A DNA stretch of 64,000 nt from a bacterium (GTDB lineage: Bacteria; Zixibacteria; MSB-5A5; GN15; FEB-12). The notes below the pieces were generated by a model. That model did not search any database and was not told the DNA's origin. It saw nothing but the letters and a program-made list of their open reading frames with translations. The stretch covers positions 620,001 to 684,000 of the forward strand of contig JADJGQ010000002.1 of the NCBI GenBank assembly GCA_016708025.1. The letters run 5' to 3'. A program made the translations under genes and the position numbers. How positions within the stretch are numbered: the first letter of the stretch is position 1; every line of letters starts with the position of its first letter. Shown here piece after piece: positions 1 to 8,100 of the stretch.

Positions 1-818
1 ACGAAAAGGTCTGGGAATTCTGCAAAGATTTCCGGAATGAAGGGATGGACCGGAAGCATAATCCTGAGTTCAGTATGATCGAACTCTACTGGGCGTATGC
101 GGATTACCATGACATGGCGGCATTCTATGAAGAGATGCTCCGCCACGCGGTGCATGCCGTGTTCGGCAGTCACAAAGTGACCTACGATGGTCAGGAGATC
201 GATTTCGGACCGAAATTCCGCTGGATCTCTATGGTTGATTCGATCAAGGAAGCTACGGGCGTTGATTTCACAGATCTCTCGGATGCTGATGCAAAAGCCG
301 CCGCGCAGAAGCTTGGCGTGCATGAAAAGGAGAAGCTGATCAATCGCGGCAAGGCGATTGAGGCGGTTTGGGAGCTGAAGGTCGAGCCGAACTTGATCCA
401 GCCGACTTTCATAGCGGATCATCCGGTCGAGATATCACCGCTGGCGAAGCGGCATCGCAAGGATCCGCGATTCACTGAGCGGTTCGAGCTGTTTATTGCT
501 GGTCAGGAGATGGGGAATGCATTCTCCGAACTGAACGACCCGATGGATCAGCTTGGAAGATTTCTCCAGCAGGGGAAAGCGATTGAGCAGGGGGATGAAG
601 AAGCGCAGCCGTTGGATGATGATTTCATCACGGCGCTGTCATACGGCATGCCGCCGACTGCCGGACTTGGCTTTGGGATCGACCGACTCGTGATGTTGCT
701 GACCGACCAGCAGTCGATCCGGGACGTGCTGTTTTTCCCGCAGATGAAGGAGACGAAAGAGGGATCGGTGCCGGTGTCGAAGATCCTGGCGCAGTTGCTG
801 GAGGAAGAGAAGGGTTAA
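1..818 (+). CDS. lysS: Lysyl-tRNA synthetase, class II (3' part)
   Basis: This is the C-terminal catalytic part of a class II lysyl-tRNA synthetase, which charges tRNA-Lys in the cytoplasm. The reading frame is open from base 3 and has no start in the window, so the gene begins upstream; about 271 codons of a usual ~500 are present. The first visible residues contain FRNEG and RHNPEF-like class II motif 2 sequence (here KHNPEF followed by a Glu-Leu-Tyr). Near the end, GLGFGIDRLVMLL followed by IRDVLFFP is the motif 3 ATP-binding signature. A hairpin terminator follows at 862-908. The identification is firm. The N-terminal anticodon-binding OB fold cannot be seen. Confidence 0.97.
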   Translation, partial: EKVWEFCKDFRNEGMDRKHNPEFSMIELYWAYADYHDMAAFYEEMLRHAVHAVFGSHKVTYDGQEIDFGPKFRWISMVDSIKEATGVDFTDLSDADAKAAAQKLGVHEKEKLINRGKAIEAVWELKVEPNLIQPTFIADHPVEISPLAKRHRKDPRFTERFELFIAGQEMGNAFSELNDPMDQLGRFLQQGKAIEQGDEEAQPLDDDFITALSYGMPPTAGLGFGIDRLVMLLTDQQSIRDVLFFPQMKETKEGSVPVSKILAQLLEEEKG

Positions 819-861
819 TCGTCCTCCGTCGTTTCTCTATTCTTAGTGCTTGAATACAAGT

Positions 862-908
862 AAGGCAGAAATCCTTTTCCGTGGAGGAAAGGGACTCCTG
901 CCTTTTCT
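862..908 (+). terminator. Hairpin terminator after lysS
   Basis: An outer AAGGCAG/CTGCCTTTT stem encloses an inner CCTTTTCC/GGAAAGG stem, and a T-rich tract follows. It lies 44 bases after the lysS stop codon. Confidence 0.75.
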
Positions 909-1294
909 TTTGAGGGGAGAATCGCAGATTCCCGTTGCATCGATGTCCACTTGTTTGCTCTACCGGTCGGCGGGGATGAATTTCGCGCAGACAAAATAAC
1001 AGCAGAGAGACAGACGGCAGAATCCGTTCATCCATTGCTGTCTTGTTTTGTGACAATTTGTGCTCACGACGTTGTCCATAAGTCGAATTTGGACAATCAG
1101 GTACACGACAAGGTGCAATCTGTACCGCGGCGGTCGCCATGGCCCTTGAACGGCGAGCACGTGGTCCATTTAACTCACTGATAGTCAGTCTCTTCCGTCA
1201 GTGGCACACTCCCGGCACGACATTCGCATTAACGCAAAACTGTAAGACAACACCGGCGGCTTGAGAGTCGTCAACACTTTAGAGGAGGTTTTGT
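909..1294. other. Gene-free interval with inverted repeats
   Basis: No credible gene was found. The interval holds two perfect inverted repeats: TTGTCCA (1072-1078) with TGGACAA (1090-1096), and GGTACA (1100-1105) with TGTACC (1121-1126). A strong ribosome binding site, AGAGGAGG near 1281-1288, precedes the small secreted-protein gene. The repeats could be an operator or leader RNA structure for that gene; nothing proves either. Confidence 0.4.
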
Positions 1295-1624
1295 ATGAAA
1301 CGCGTCTTGATGTTCACCCTACTTCTGTCGTTTGCGCTTGTCATGAGTGCTACGGCGCAGAGCCATGGCAACGGCAACACCGGAGTGCCGAACAATTTCA
1401 ACCATCAGTACCTGTATTTGCAGGATGCGGATGGTGACGGAATTCCTAACTGCCAGGATCCGGATTACGTGCGTCCGGTGTGTGACAGCACCCGCATCGG
1501 TGATCGTTATACCTGGGGTCACCGCTTTGCCAATACAGTTCGAGATGGGGTTGGGTCGACGGTTGACCACCTGAACGGGCTGATGATCCGCCTCCGGGAT
1601 CGTATCCGAACTAAGCAGGAATAG
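1295..1624 (+). CDS. Small secreted protein with a DxDxDG calcium-loop motif
   Basis: I do not recognise a named family. The 109-residue product starts with a clear Sec signal peptide (MKRV, a hydrophobic stretch, then ATAQS), with cleavage expected near residue 22. The mature part is Asn/His-rich at first, then has DADGDGIPNCQDPDY around residues 45-59. That resembles a thrombospondin type 3 or dockerin calcium-binding loop with a Cys. The C-terminal third is basic and possibly helical. A very strong ribosome binding site precedes the ATG and a strong terminator follows, so the gene is a monocistronic unit that may be well expressed. An envelope or extracellular calcium-binding role is only inferred. 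Confidence 0.75.
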   Translation: MKRVLMFTLLLSFALVMSATAQSHGNGNTGVPNNFNHQYLYLQDADGDGIPNCQDPDYVRPVCDSTRIGDRYTWGHRFANTVRDGVGSTVDHLNGLMIRLRDRIRTKQE

Positions 1625-1643
1625 TCAGAGTCGCAGTTCAGTC

Positions 1644-1675
1644 AAAGGCCCCGGCTATGCCCGGGGCCTTTTTTT
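1644..1675 (+). terminator. Strong rho-independent terminator
   Basis: A GGCCCCGG/CCGGGGCC stem with a short loop is followed by seven T residues, directly after the small secreted-protein gene. Confidence 0.92.
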
Positions 1676-1724
1676 ATCCCGTCTTCGGCCGACCTAAATC
1701 ACTCGATATCAGAATCAAGCCTTA

Positions 1725-1740
1725 AGTGATATAGATCACA
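1725..1740 (+). promoter_or_regulatory. CRP/FNR-family-like operator upstream of lolC
   Basis: The site reads AGTGATATAGATCACA, a perfect GTGA-N6-TCAC inverted repeat that closely matches the core of CRP-family binding sites. It lies in the gap between the preceding terminator and lolC, about 110 bases upstream of the lolC ATG. Function is inferred from the match only. Confidence 0.45.
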
Positions 1741-1847
1741 ATCGGTTAGGAATGGCGGAATGGGCAGGAAAACCAATTGATTTCACTGTTTATCATCTGG
1801 TATGTTCCCTCCGTGAGATCCTATAATTGTATAACTCGCGGTACTGG

Positions 1848-3077
1848 ATGAACTTTGCAAGCTACATCGCACGCCGCTATTTCCGCTCCGGGCGGTTTTT
1901 TATCTCCGTCTCGACCTGGATGACTATCGCCGGGGTTGCCCTCGGTGTGGCAGTCGTCTGTTTTGTCATGTCGATGCATAACGGTTTCGAATCGGAGATC
2001 CGGAGCCGACTACTTGGCACAACCTCCCATATTACCGTATTCAGTCTGAGCGGCGAATTCATTACGGACTATGACCAACTAGTCGATCAGATAGAGAATA
2101 TCCCTGGGGTGGTGGCCGCCTCGCCGTTCATCTACTACAAAGCGGCGATAAGTTCGGAGTCGGGTCATGGGGATGGTGTGGTCGTGCGGGGGATAGATCC
2201 AAAGCGAGAGCAGCAGACCGCTAATATTGCGCGGGATATCAAAGAAGGTTCATACAATTTCGAGCGGACGCTTATCGATGGCGATTCGCTGCCGGGGATC
2301 ATTCTCGGCAAAAACCTGGCGGACCGGCTGGGCGTTTATGTCGGGCAGGAGGTCGCGCTTTATGCATTGCGCGGTGAGGACCTCCGTCGAAGCATCACTC
2401 CGAGAATAATGAAGTTTTACGTGTCGGGGATATTCGAGACCGGCTATTACGAATTCGATGGAGAACTGACTTACATCTCACTGCAATCGGCGCAGAAGCT
2501 GTTTCTAATGGGGGACGTGGCGACCGCGGTTCATCTCAAACTGACAGACATTTATCAGGCTGAAAATCTGACACCGGTGATCGATTCGGCGCTGGGGAAC
2601 CATTATGATGTGGTGCCATGGAATGTGCTGCACAAAAATCTCTTTAATTGGATCGAAATAGAGAAGATCGTATTAGGGGCGGGGTTTATTCTGATCGTCC
2701 TGGTTGCCGCATTTTCCATCATTTCTACGTTGGTGATGTTGACCATGGAAAAGCGAGCGGAGATCGGAATTTTGAAAACGATCGGGACTACACCCAACCT
2801 GATCGCCGCAATCTTTGTCTACAAGGGGATGTTAATCGCGGGATTTGGGGTGCTGGGTGGATGGATAGTTGCGCTGGTGGCGGCATTTATTCAGAACTAC
2901 TACAAGGTGGTTTCGCTCCCGGCCGATCTCTATTTTGTCAGCTATGTCCCGATTGAGGTTCATTGGGTTGACTTTGCCTATGCCGGACTAGTGACCCTGT
3001 TGATCTGTTTTCTGGCGGCCCTTTACCCGGCTCTGCAGGCATCCCGGATGTCGGTGATCGAAGTGCTTCGTAAGTAG
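1848..3077 (+). CDS. lolC: Lipoprotein-releasing ABC transporter permease (LolC/E family)
   Basis: Inner-membrane permease of the Lol system, which extracts outer-membrane lipoproteins from the inner membrane and passes them to a periplasmic carrier. The protein has an N-terminal membrane helix (around residues 20-45, followed by MHNGFE as in LolC/LolE), a large periplasmic MacB-like domain, and a C-terminal FtsX domain with three helices around residues 270-405. The ending VIEVLRK is typical. I take the ATG at 1848 (MNFASYIARRYF). A TTG at 1827 in the same frame would add seven residues. lolD follows with the same orientation. No second permease gene is present, so the complex may be homodimeric as in LolF-type systems. 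Confidence 0.9.
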   Translation: MNFASYIARRYFRSGRFFISVSTWMTIAGVALGVAVVCFVMSMHNGFESEIRSRLLGTTSHITVFSLSGEFITDYDQLVDQIENIPGVVAASPFIYYKAAISSESGHGDGVVVRGIDPKREQQTANIARDIKEGSYNFERTLIDGDSLPGIILGKNLADRLGVYVGQEVALYALRGEDLRRSITPRIMKFYVSGIFETGYYEFDGELTYISLQSAQKLFLMGDVATAVHLKLTDIYQAENLTPVIDSALGNHYDVVPWNVLHKNLFNWIEIEKIVLGAGFILIVLVAAFSIISTLVMLTMEKRAEIGILKTIGTTPNLIAAIFVYKGMLIAGFGVLGGWIVALVAAFIQNYYKVVSLPADLYFVSYVPIEVHWVDFAYAGLVTLLICFLAALYPALQASRMSVIEVLRK

Positions 3078-3179
3078 ATGTCGTTGCACTGCTAAAACTT
3101 TGAGCAAAAATGGCGACAATGTCAGTAACGGATAAGCTTTCATCAGGAAACCGGATGGCCGGTGGAAAGGGGGCTGTCC

Positions 3180-3863
3180 GTGCAAGAAACTAAGATCATT
3201 CTGGAAGGGACCGGGATTCACCGTCAGTTCCAGACGGTGGAAGGTCTCCTGAAGGTGTTGAAGGGGATCGATATACGGGTGACACGCGGCGAGATGGTCG
3301 CCATCACGGGTGTCTCCGGGGTCGGCAAATCGACACTACTACATATTTTAGGCGGGCTAGATCGCCCGACTGTGGGTCAGGTTAGTCTGGAGGGACTGCA
3401 ATTCAGCAGTCTTTCGGAGCAAGAACGAGCGAGAATACGGAATCAGAAAGTTGGCTTTGTGTTCCAGTTTCACTACCTGCTAGAGGATTTCACCGCACTT
3501 GAGAACGTTATGATCCCCATGCTGTTAGCTGGTGTGAAGCGGTCTGAGGCGGTGCGGCAGGGGGAACTGTTATTGCAGGATGTGGGTTTAAGTGGTAGAA
3601 AATCTCACCGTCCAGACCAGTTGTCGGGCGGGGAACAACAGCGAGTAGCGGTCGCCCGGGCACTGGCCAATGGTCCGGGAATTGTGCTGGCGGATGAGCC
3701 CTCCGGGAATCTCGATTCGGCGACTGGTCGCATGCTCCACGATCTGCTCTTCCGTCTCAACTCTGAAAAGTCGACTACCTTTTTGATAGCTACGCATAAC
3801 CAGGAACTGGCCGAACGCTGCACCCGTCAACTCCATATGGCTGACGGACAATTGCAGGGGTAA
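3180..3863 (+). CDS. lolD: Lipoprotein-releasing ABC transporter ATPase LolD
   Basis: ATP-binding subunit that powers the LolC-type permease just upstream. Visible motifs are Walker A (GVSGVGKST), the ABC signature (LSGGEQQRVAVARAL), Walker B (IVLADEPSGNLD) and a switch His (ATHNQE). The length of about 227 residues is normal for LolD. A GTG start at 3180 is preferred because AAAGGGG lies at proper spacing before it; an in-frame GTG at 3162 would add six residues. mcsA starts 20 bases after the stop, so lolCD and the mcs-clpC genes may be co-transcribed. Confidence 0.92.
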   Translation: MQETKIILEGTGIHRQFQTVEGLLKVLKGIDIRVTRGEMVAITGVSGVGKSTLLHILGGLDRPTVGQVSLEGLQFSSLSEQERARIRNQKVGFVFQFHYLLEDFTALENVMIPMLLAGVKRSEAVRQGELLLQDVGLSGRKSHRPDQLSGGEQQRVAVARALANGPGIVLADEPSGNLDSATGRMLHDLLFRLNSEKSTTFLIATHNQELAERCTRQLHMADGQLQG

Positions 3864-3883
3864 CGGAAGGATAAGAGAAGATC

Positions 3884-4414
3884 ATGCTGTGCCAGGACTG
3901 CAAAAAACGAGAAGCTCAGGTTCATCTGACGCAGATCATCAATAATGAGAAGATCGGGCTATCGCTGTGCAAGGAGTGTGCCTCGGCGCGCGGTTTCCAT
4001 TCACCCTTGGACAATATGCCCTTTCCGTTGGCGGAGATTCTGACCAATCTGGCCAAGAGTTTCACCCAGGAAGGGAATGTGGCTCCTCTGGATGCGATGG
4101 TCTGTCCGACCTGTCAGCTTACGTTTGAAGAATTCACGCGTCAGGGGAGATTTGGCTGCGGCGATTGTTATCGTACCTTCCGGCCGCGGTTGGAGTCGAT
4201 CATGCGCAAGATCCATGGAGCATCGCTGCATCGCGGCAAAGCGCCGGATCTTCCGTTTGAAGCAGAACAGGGTGAAGTGACGATCCCGGTCAAGGAAGAG
4301 GAACGTCTCGAGACGGAGTTGCGCAAGGCTATCGACGCCGAGGATTTTGAGCGCGCCGCGGAGATCAGGGATAAACTTAAATCGATCAAATATGCGATAG
4401 GATATCATTCGTGA
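3884..4414 (+). CDS. mcsA: McsA, zinc-finger activator of protein arginine kinase
   Basis: McsA binds and activates the arginine kinase McsB. The 176-residue product has paired CxxC motifs at the start (CQDC, then CKEC) and a second pair in the middle (CPTC, then CGDC), the zinc-finger pattern of the family. The C-terminal ~30 residues form a UvrB/UvrC (UVR) motif (LRKAIDAEDFERAAEIRDKL). The stop overlaps the mcsB GTG start by four bases, indicating translational coupling. In Firmicutes the operon begins with the repressor gene ctsR; no ctsR is present here, where lolD is the upstream neighbour. Confidence 0.93.
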   Translation: MLCQDCKKREAQVHLTQIINNEKIGLSLCKECASARGFHSPLDNMPFPLAEILTNLAKSFTQEGNVAPLDAMVCPTCQLTFEEFTRQGRFGCGDCYRTFRPRLESIMRKIHGASLHRGKAPDLPFEAEQGEVTIPVKEEERLETELRKAIDAEDFERAAEIRDKLKSIKYAIGYHS

Positions 4415-5490
4415 GCGCAGCAGAAAGAGTGATAGTGATGTTTGAGTCAATGGCCAAATCGCCTGCAGCATGGCTCTCCGGGAAGGGGGACGAGGCGCTG
4501 GTGGTTTTGTCGACCCGCGTCAGGCTAGCCAGAAATGTGGCCGGCTGTCGTTTCCCCACGACCGCAGATACCGAAACCAAACGTCGCATTGTCGGCTACT
4601 TTGATTCGGCGATCGGTCGCTCCTCCGTTTTGGGGGAAGGAACCTACGTCAAGGCGGGAGAGATCTCGGATCTGGATCGCGATTTTTTGGTGGAGCGTCA
4701 TTTGATATCGCCGGCCTTTCTGACCGGAGACACATCCAAAGCGCTCTATATCAGTCCGGCCGAACAGGTTTCGATCATGGTCAATGAAGAGGACCATCTG
4801 CGCATCCAGTCGCTGACCGCCGGGTTTGATCCACAAGGTGCGTTTGCCCAGGCAACGCGATACGACCTTGAAGTGGGAAAATTCCTCGAATTTGATTACG
4901 ATGCTGATTTTGGATATATGACCGCCTGCCCGACCAACGCCGGGACCGGCATGCGGGCCTCGGTTCTGATCCATCTCCCCGGTCTGGTTTTGACCCGGGA
5001 TATCGAGAAAGTGATATCGCGCATCACCCATAGTGGCCTGATTGTGCGCGGATTTTACGGCGAAGGCTCCGATGTACTGGGGAACCTGTTCCAGGTATCC
5101 AACCAGAACACCCTGGGCGTTTCCGAAAGCGAGATCCTCAACCAGATCACGCGAGTGGTCCGGGAGATCATTGAGGCGGAAGCGGCCGCACGGCAGCGAC
5201 TAATGGATGAAGCTGCCGATATGATAGAAGATAAGATATGGCGGGCATATGGCATCCTGAAGTATGCGAGAGTATTGACCTCCGAAGAGGTGATGAACCT
5301 GTTGTCGGCGGTCCGCCTCGGGCATGCGATGAAGATCATCGATTTCTTAAATGTCGCTCTGATCAACGAATTGTTGCTATTGTCGCAGCCGGCGCATTTG
5401 CAGAAGTACTTTGGACAGGAAATGGATCCGAATCGCCGCGATTTCGTTCGTGCCCAGTTGGTGCGGGAAAAGCTGCGGAACTCGGACTAG
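4411..5490 (+). CDS. mcsB: Protein-arginine kinase McsB
   Basis: McsB phosphorylates arginines on damaged proteins, marking them for ClpC. The guanido-kinase phosphotransferase domain is clear: STRVRLARN near the start, NEEDH about 115-124 residues in, and TACPTNAGTGMRAS, with the catalytic Cys about 161-170 residues in. The C-terminal RDFVRA matches the RDxxRA phosphoarginine-sensing motif described for Bacillus McsB, so allosteric self-regulation may be conserved. The GTG at 4411 overlaps the mcsA stop (GTGA). An ATG at 4438 would give a start (MFESMAKSPAAWL) closer to characterised homologues. The length of 350-359 residues is normal. Confidence 0.94.
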   Translation: MSAAERVIVMFESMAKSPAAWLSGKGDEALVVLSTRVRLARNVAGCRFPTTADTETKRRIVGYFDSAIGRSSVLGEGTYVKAGEISDLDRDFLVERHLISPAFLTGDTSKALYISPAEQVSIMVNEEDHLRIQSLTAGFDPQGAFAQATRYDLEVGKFLEFDYDADFGYMTACPTNAGTGMRASVLIHLPGLVLTRDIEKVISRITHSGLIVRGFYGEGSDVLGNLFQVSNQNTLGVSESEILNQITRVVREIIEAEAAARQRLMDEAADMIEDKIWRAYGILKYARVLTSEEVMNLLSAVRLGHAMKIIDFLNVALINELLLLSQPAHLQKYFGQEMDPNRRDFVRAQLVREKLRNSD

Positions 5491-5520
5491 CCGGACGCTG
5501 TTCTGATTGTGCAACGGCAG

Positions 5521-5547
5521 TGTGACGGTGCATATTGTCACGTGACA
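5521..5547 (+). promoter_or_regulatory. Palindromic operator-like element before clpC
   Basis: The 73-base gap between mcsB and clpC contains GTGAC (5522-5526) and GTCAC (5537-5541) as an inverted repeat, overlapping the perfect 12-base palindrome TGTCACGTGACA (5536-5547). The clpC ribosome binding site AGGAAGG comes directly after. It does not resemble a CtsR or CIRCE box. A repressor site or RNA hairpin is inferred. Confidence 0.4.
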
Positions 5548-5563
5548 GGAAGGAAGACACAGC

Positions 5564-8011
5564 ATGAATGAGATGTTTACCGAAGCGGCCCGACGGGCAA
5601 TTGAATATGCTCGGGACGAAGCCGCACGACTTCGACATGATTACATCGGTACGGAACATCTCCTGTTAGGGTTGATTCGTCTCGGAGAAGGCCGGTCGGT
5701 CGATATCATCGGCAACCTCGGCCTGGATCTGGATGACCTGAAGGCGTCGATCGAAGAGGTCGTACAGCCATCGGGCGGGACGATGACCATGGGGCAACTT
5801 CCACTGACCGCCCGGGCGAAAAAGACGCTCGAGGTTTCCGGCCAGGAGGCGCGCGCCCTCAAGTCCAAGGATATCGACACTGAGCATATCTTGCTGGCTC
5901 TCCTCAAAGACGAAGAGGGTGTGGCGGCTCAGGTCCTGTCGACCTATGAAATCGACTATAAAGAAGCCTACGAAGAGCTGAAGAATATCCAGAGCGGCAA
6001 GCCGTCTTCGTTTAAGAAGAAACGGAAAAAATCAAAAACGCCGGCACTGGATCACTTCGGTCGCGATCTGACAGAACTGGCGCGTCGCGGAAAACTCGAC
6101 CCGATCATCGGGCGCGAGAATGAGATCGAGCGCGTCTGTCAGGTGCTGTCGCGCCGCAAGAAAAACAATCCGGTGTTGATCGGCGAACCAGGTGTCGGCA
6201 AGACCGCCATCGCCGAGGGGCTCGCCCAGCGAATCGTCGAAGGGAATGTCCCGCAGACGCTGGAGAACAAGCGAGTCGTGACACTTGATATGGCGTCACT
6301 CGTGGCCGGCACTAAGTACCGCGGCCAGTTTGAAGAACGACTCAAAGCGGTGATGACCGAGATCATCAACTCCACCGATGTGATCATCTTTATCGATGAG
6401 TTGCATACGATCGTCGGAGCGGGTGGTGCGGAAGGCTCGCTCGATGCCTCGAACATCTTCAAGCCGTCGCTGTCGCGCGGTGAATTGCGCTGTATCGGCG
6501 CCACCACGTTGAATGAGTATCGCAAATATATCGAAAAAGATGGTGCGTTAGAGCGCCGCTTCCAGACGGTCATGGTTGAGCCGCCATCCGAGGAAGATAC
6601 GATCAAGATCCTGAAGGGGCTCCGTCCGAAATATGAAGAGCATCACAAGCTGCACATTTCGGATGATGCGATCATTGCGTCGGTGAAGTTGTCGAATCGT
6701 TACATCTCAGGCAAGTATCAGCCGGATAAGGCGATTGATTTGATCGACGAGGCCGGCTCGCGCGCGCATCTGTCGACTTACACGCGTCCTGGATTTTTCT
6801 CTGAATCCGAAACGCGCATTACCGAATTGATGCACCGCAAGGAAGAAGCGGTCAAAAATCAGGCGTTTGAGACTGCCGCGCAGTTGCGCGACGAGATCAA
6901 GGCTGAAAAAGAAAAACTCGCGGATCAGTCCAAGAAGTGGGAAGAGACACGCGAAAAAGAGCGCGTCACCCTTTCCGCCGATGATGTCGCGATGGTCCTC
7001 TCCAAGATGACCGGTATTCCGCTTTTCCGCCTGGAAGAGAAGGAATCACAGCGCTTGCTCCGGATGGAGGAAGAGCTGAAGAAGCAGATCGTCGGTCAGG
7101 AAGAGGCGATCACGACCTTGTCCCGCACATTGCGCCGTGCTCGTGCCGGACTCGGTGACCCGCGCCGTCCGATCGGCACTTTCCTGTTCCTCGGTCCGAC
7201 TGGTGTCGGAAAGACGGAACTGGCTCGTTCGCTGGCGGACTTCCTGTTTGATGATCCCGAGGCGTTGATCCGCATTGATATGTCGGAGTACATGGAGAAG
7301 TTTGCCGTGTCCCGTCTGATCGGTGCTCCGCCCGGATATGTCGGATACGAAGAAGGCGGACAGTTGACCGAAAAGGTCCGTCGCAAACCGTATTCGGTGG
7401 TGCTGCTCGACGAGATCGAGAAAGCACATCCGGAAGTGTTTAATATCCTGTTGCAGTTATTTGATGACGGCGCGCTGACCGATTCGTTCGGTCGACGGGT
7501 CGACTTCAAGAATACGATCGTCATTATGACCTCCAACGTCGGTACCCGCCAGCTTCGCGAACAGAAGACGGTCGGGTTCGACGGCGCCGATTTCGACGGA
7601 TCGTATGACGGGATGCGTCACAAGATCATGGATGAACTGAAGAAGCTGTTCAACCCGGAACTGTTGAACCGTATCGACGAAACCGTGATCTTCCATTCGC
7701 TCGACCGCGATCATATCAAGCAGATCATCGACATCCTGGTGATCGATGTGGCGAAGCGTCTGGCCGAGCGTGGCATCAGCTTCAAGCTGACTCCCGAAGC
7801 GAAGGAGTTCCTGGTCGACAAGGGATTCGATCCGGCATACGGAGCGCGGCCGCTCAAGCGGGCGTTGCAGAAGTATCTGGAGGATCCGCTGGCCGAGGAG
7901 ATCCTGCGCGGGCAGTATGCCGGCGACCTGGATCTGGTGATCGGCGCGGAGATGGATCGACTCTCGTTCACCTTCAATGCCGCACCGAAGGAACAGAAGG
8001 TCGGGCAGTAA
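5564..8011 (+). CDS. clpC: ATP-dependent Clp protease ATP-binding subunit ClpC
   Basis: Hsp100 unfoldase that feeds substrates to ClpP. The order is: Clp-N repeats (1-145), linker, AAA+ domain D1 with Walker A GEPGVGKTA near 206, a middle domain carrying a UVR motif (about 422-452), domain D2 with Walker A GPTGVGKTE near 544, and a C-terminal Clp_D2 small domain. In both N-terminal repeats the glutamate in GTEH or DTEH is present; these acidic residues contact phosphoarginine in Bacillus ClpC, which fits the mcsAB neighbours. The length of 815 residues is usual. It is the last gene before a terminator at 8044-8074, and clpP is not in the window. Confidence 0.96.
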   Translation: MNEMFTEAARRAIEYARDEAARLRHDYIGTEHLLLGLIRLGEGRSVDIIGNLGLDLDDLKASIEEVVQPSGGTMTMGQLPLTARAKKTLEVSGQEARALKSKDIDTEHILLALLKDEEGVAAQVLSTYEIDYKEAYEELKNIQSGKPSSFKKKRKKSKTPALDHFGRDLTELARRGKLDPIIGRENEIERVCQVLSRRKKNNPVLIGEPGVGKTAIAEGLAQRIVEGNVPQTLENKRVVTLDMASLVAGTKYRGQFEERLKAVMTEIINSTDVIIFIDELHTIVGAGGAEGSLDASNIFKPSLSRGELRCIGATTLNEYRKYIEKDGALERRFQTVMVEPPSEEDTIKILKGLRPKYEEHHKLHISDDAIIASVKLSNRYISGKYQPDKAIDLIDEAGSRAHLSTYTRPGFFSESETRITELMHRKEEAVKNQAFETAAQLRDEIKAEKEKLADQSKKWEETREKERVTLSADDVAMVLSKMTGIPLFRLEEKESQRLLRMEEELKKQIVGQEEAITTLSRTLRRARAGLGDPRRPIGTFLFLGPTGVGKTELARSLADFLFDDPEALIRIDMSEYMEKFAVSRLIGAPPGYVGYEEGGQLTEKVRRKPYSVVLLDEIEKAHPEVFNILLQLFDDGALTDSFGRRVDFKNTIVIMTSNVGTRQLREQKTVGFDGADFDGSYDGMRHKIMDELKKLFNPELLNRIDETVIFHSLDRDHIKQIIDILVIDVAKRLAERGISFKLTPEAKEFLVDKGFDPAYGARPLKRALQKYLEDPLAEEILRGQYAGDLDLVIGAEMDRLSFTFNAAPKEQKVGQ

Positions 8012-8043
8012 AGACTGATAGCAGTCAAATTATTGACAATAAG

Positions 8044-8074
8044 AAACCCGCTCAGGCATCTGGGCGGGTTTTTC
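8044..8074. terminator. Terminator between clpC and mtnN
   Basis: An AACCCGC/GCGGGTT stem with an inner TCAG/CTGG extension is followed by a T run on the plus strand. It lies between convergent clpC and mtnN and may serve both. Confidence 0.88.
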
Positions 8075-8100
8075 TATCTCAGCGGTTGTCGATGTCTGTT

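Noticed and set aside
1202..1217. A GG-N10-GC sigma-54-like element (TGGCACACTCCCGGCA) before the small secreted-protein gene
   Set aside because: The invariant GG and GC are present, but the TT of the -12 element is missing and no activator gene is nearby.
5491..5563. CtsR box or CIRCE element before clpC
   Set aside because: Neither the CtsR tandem heptamer nor the CIRCE inverted repeat is present; only an unrelated palindrome is seen.
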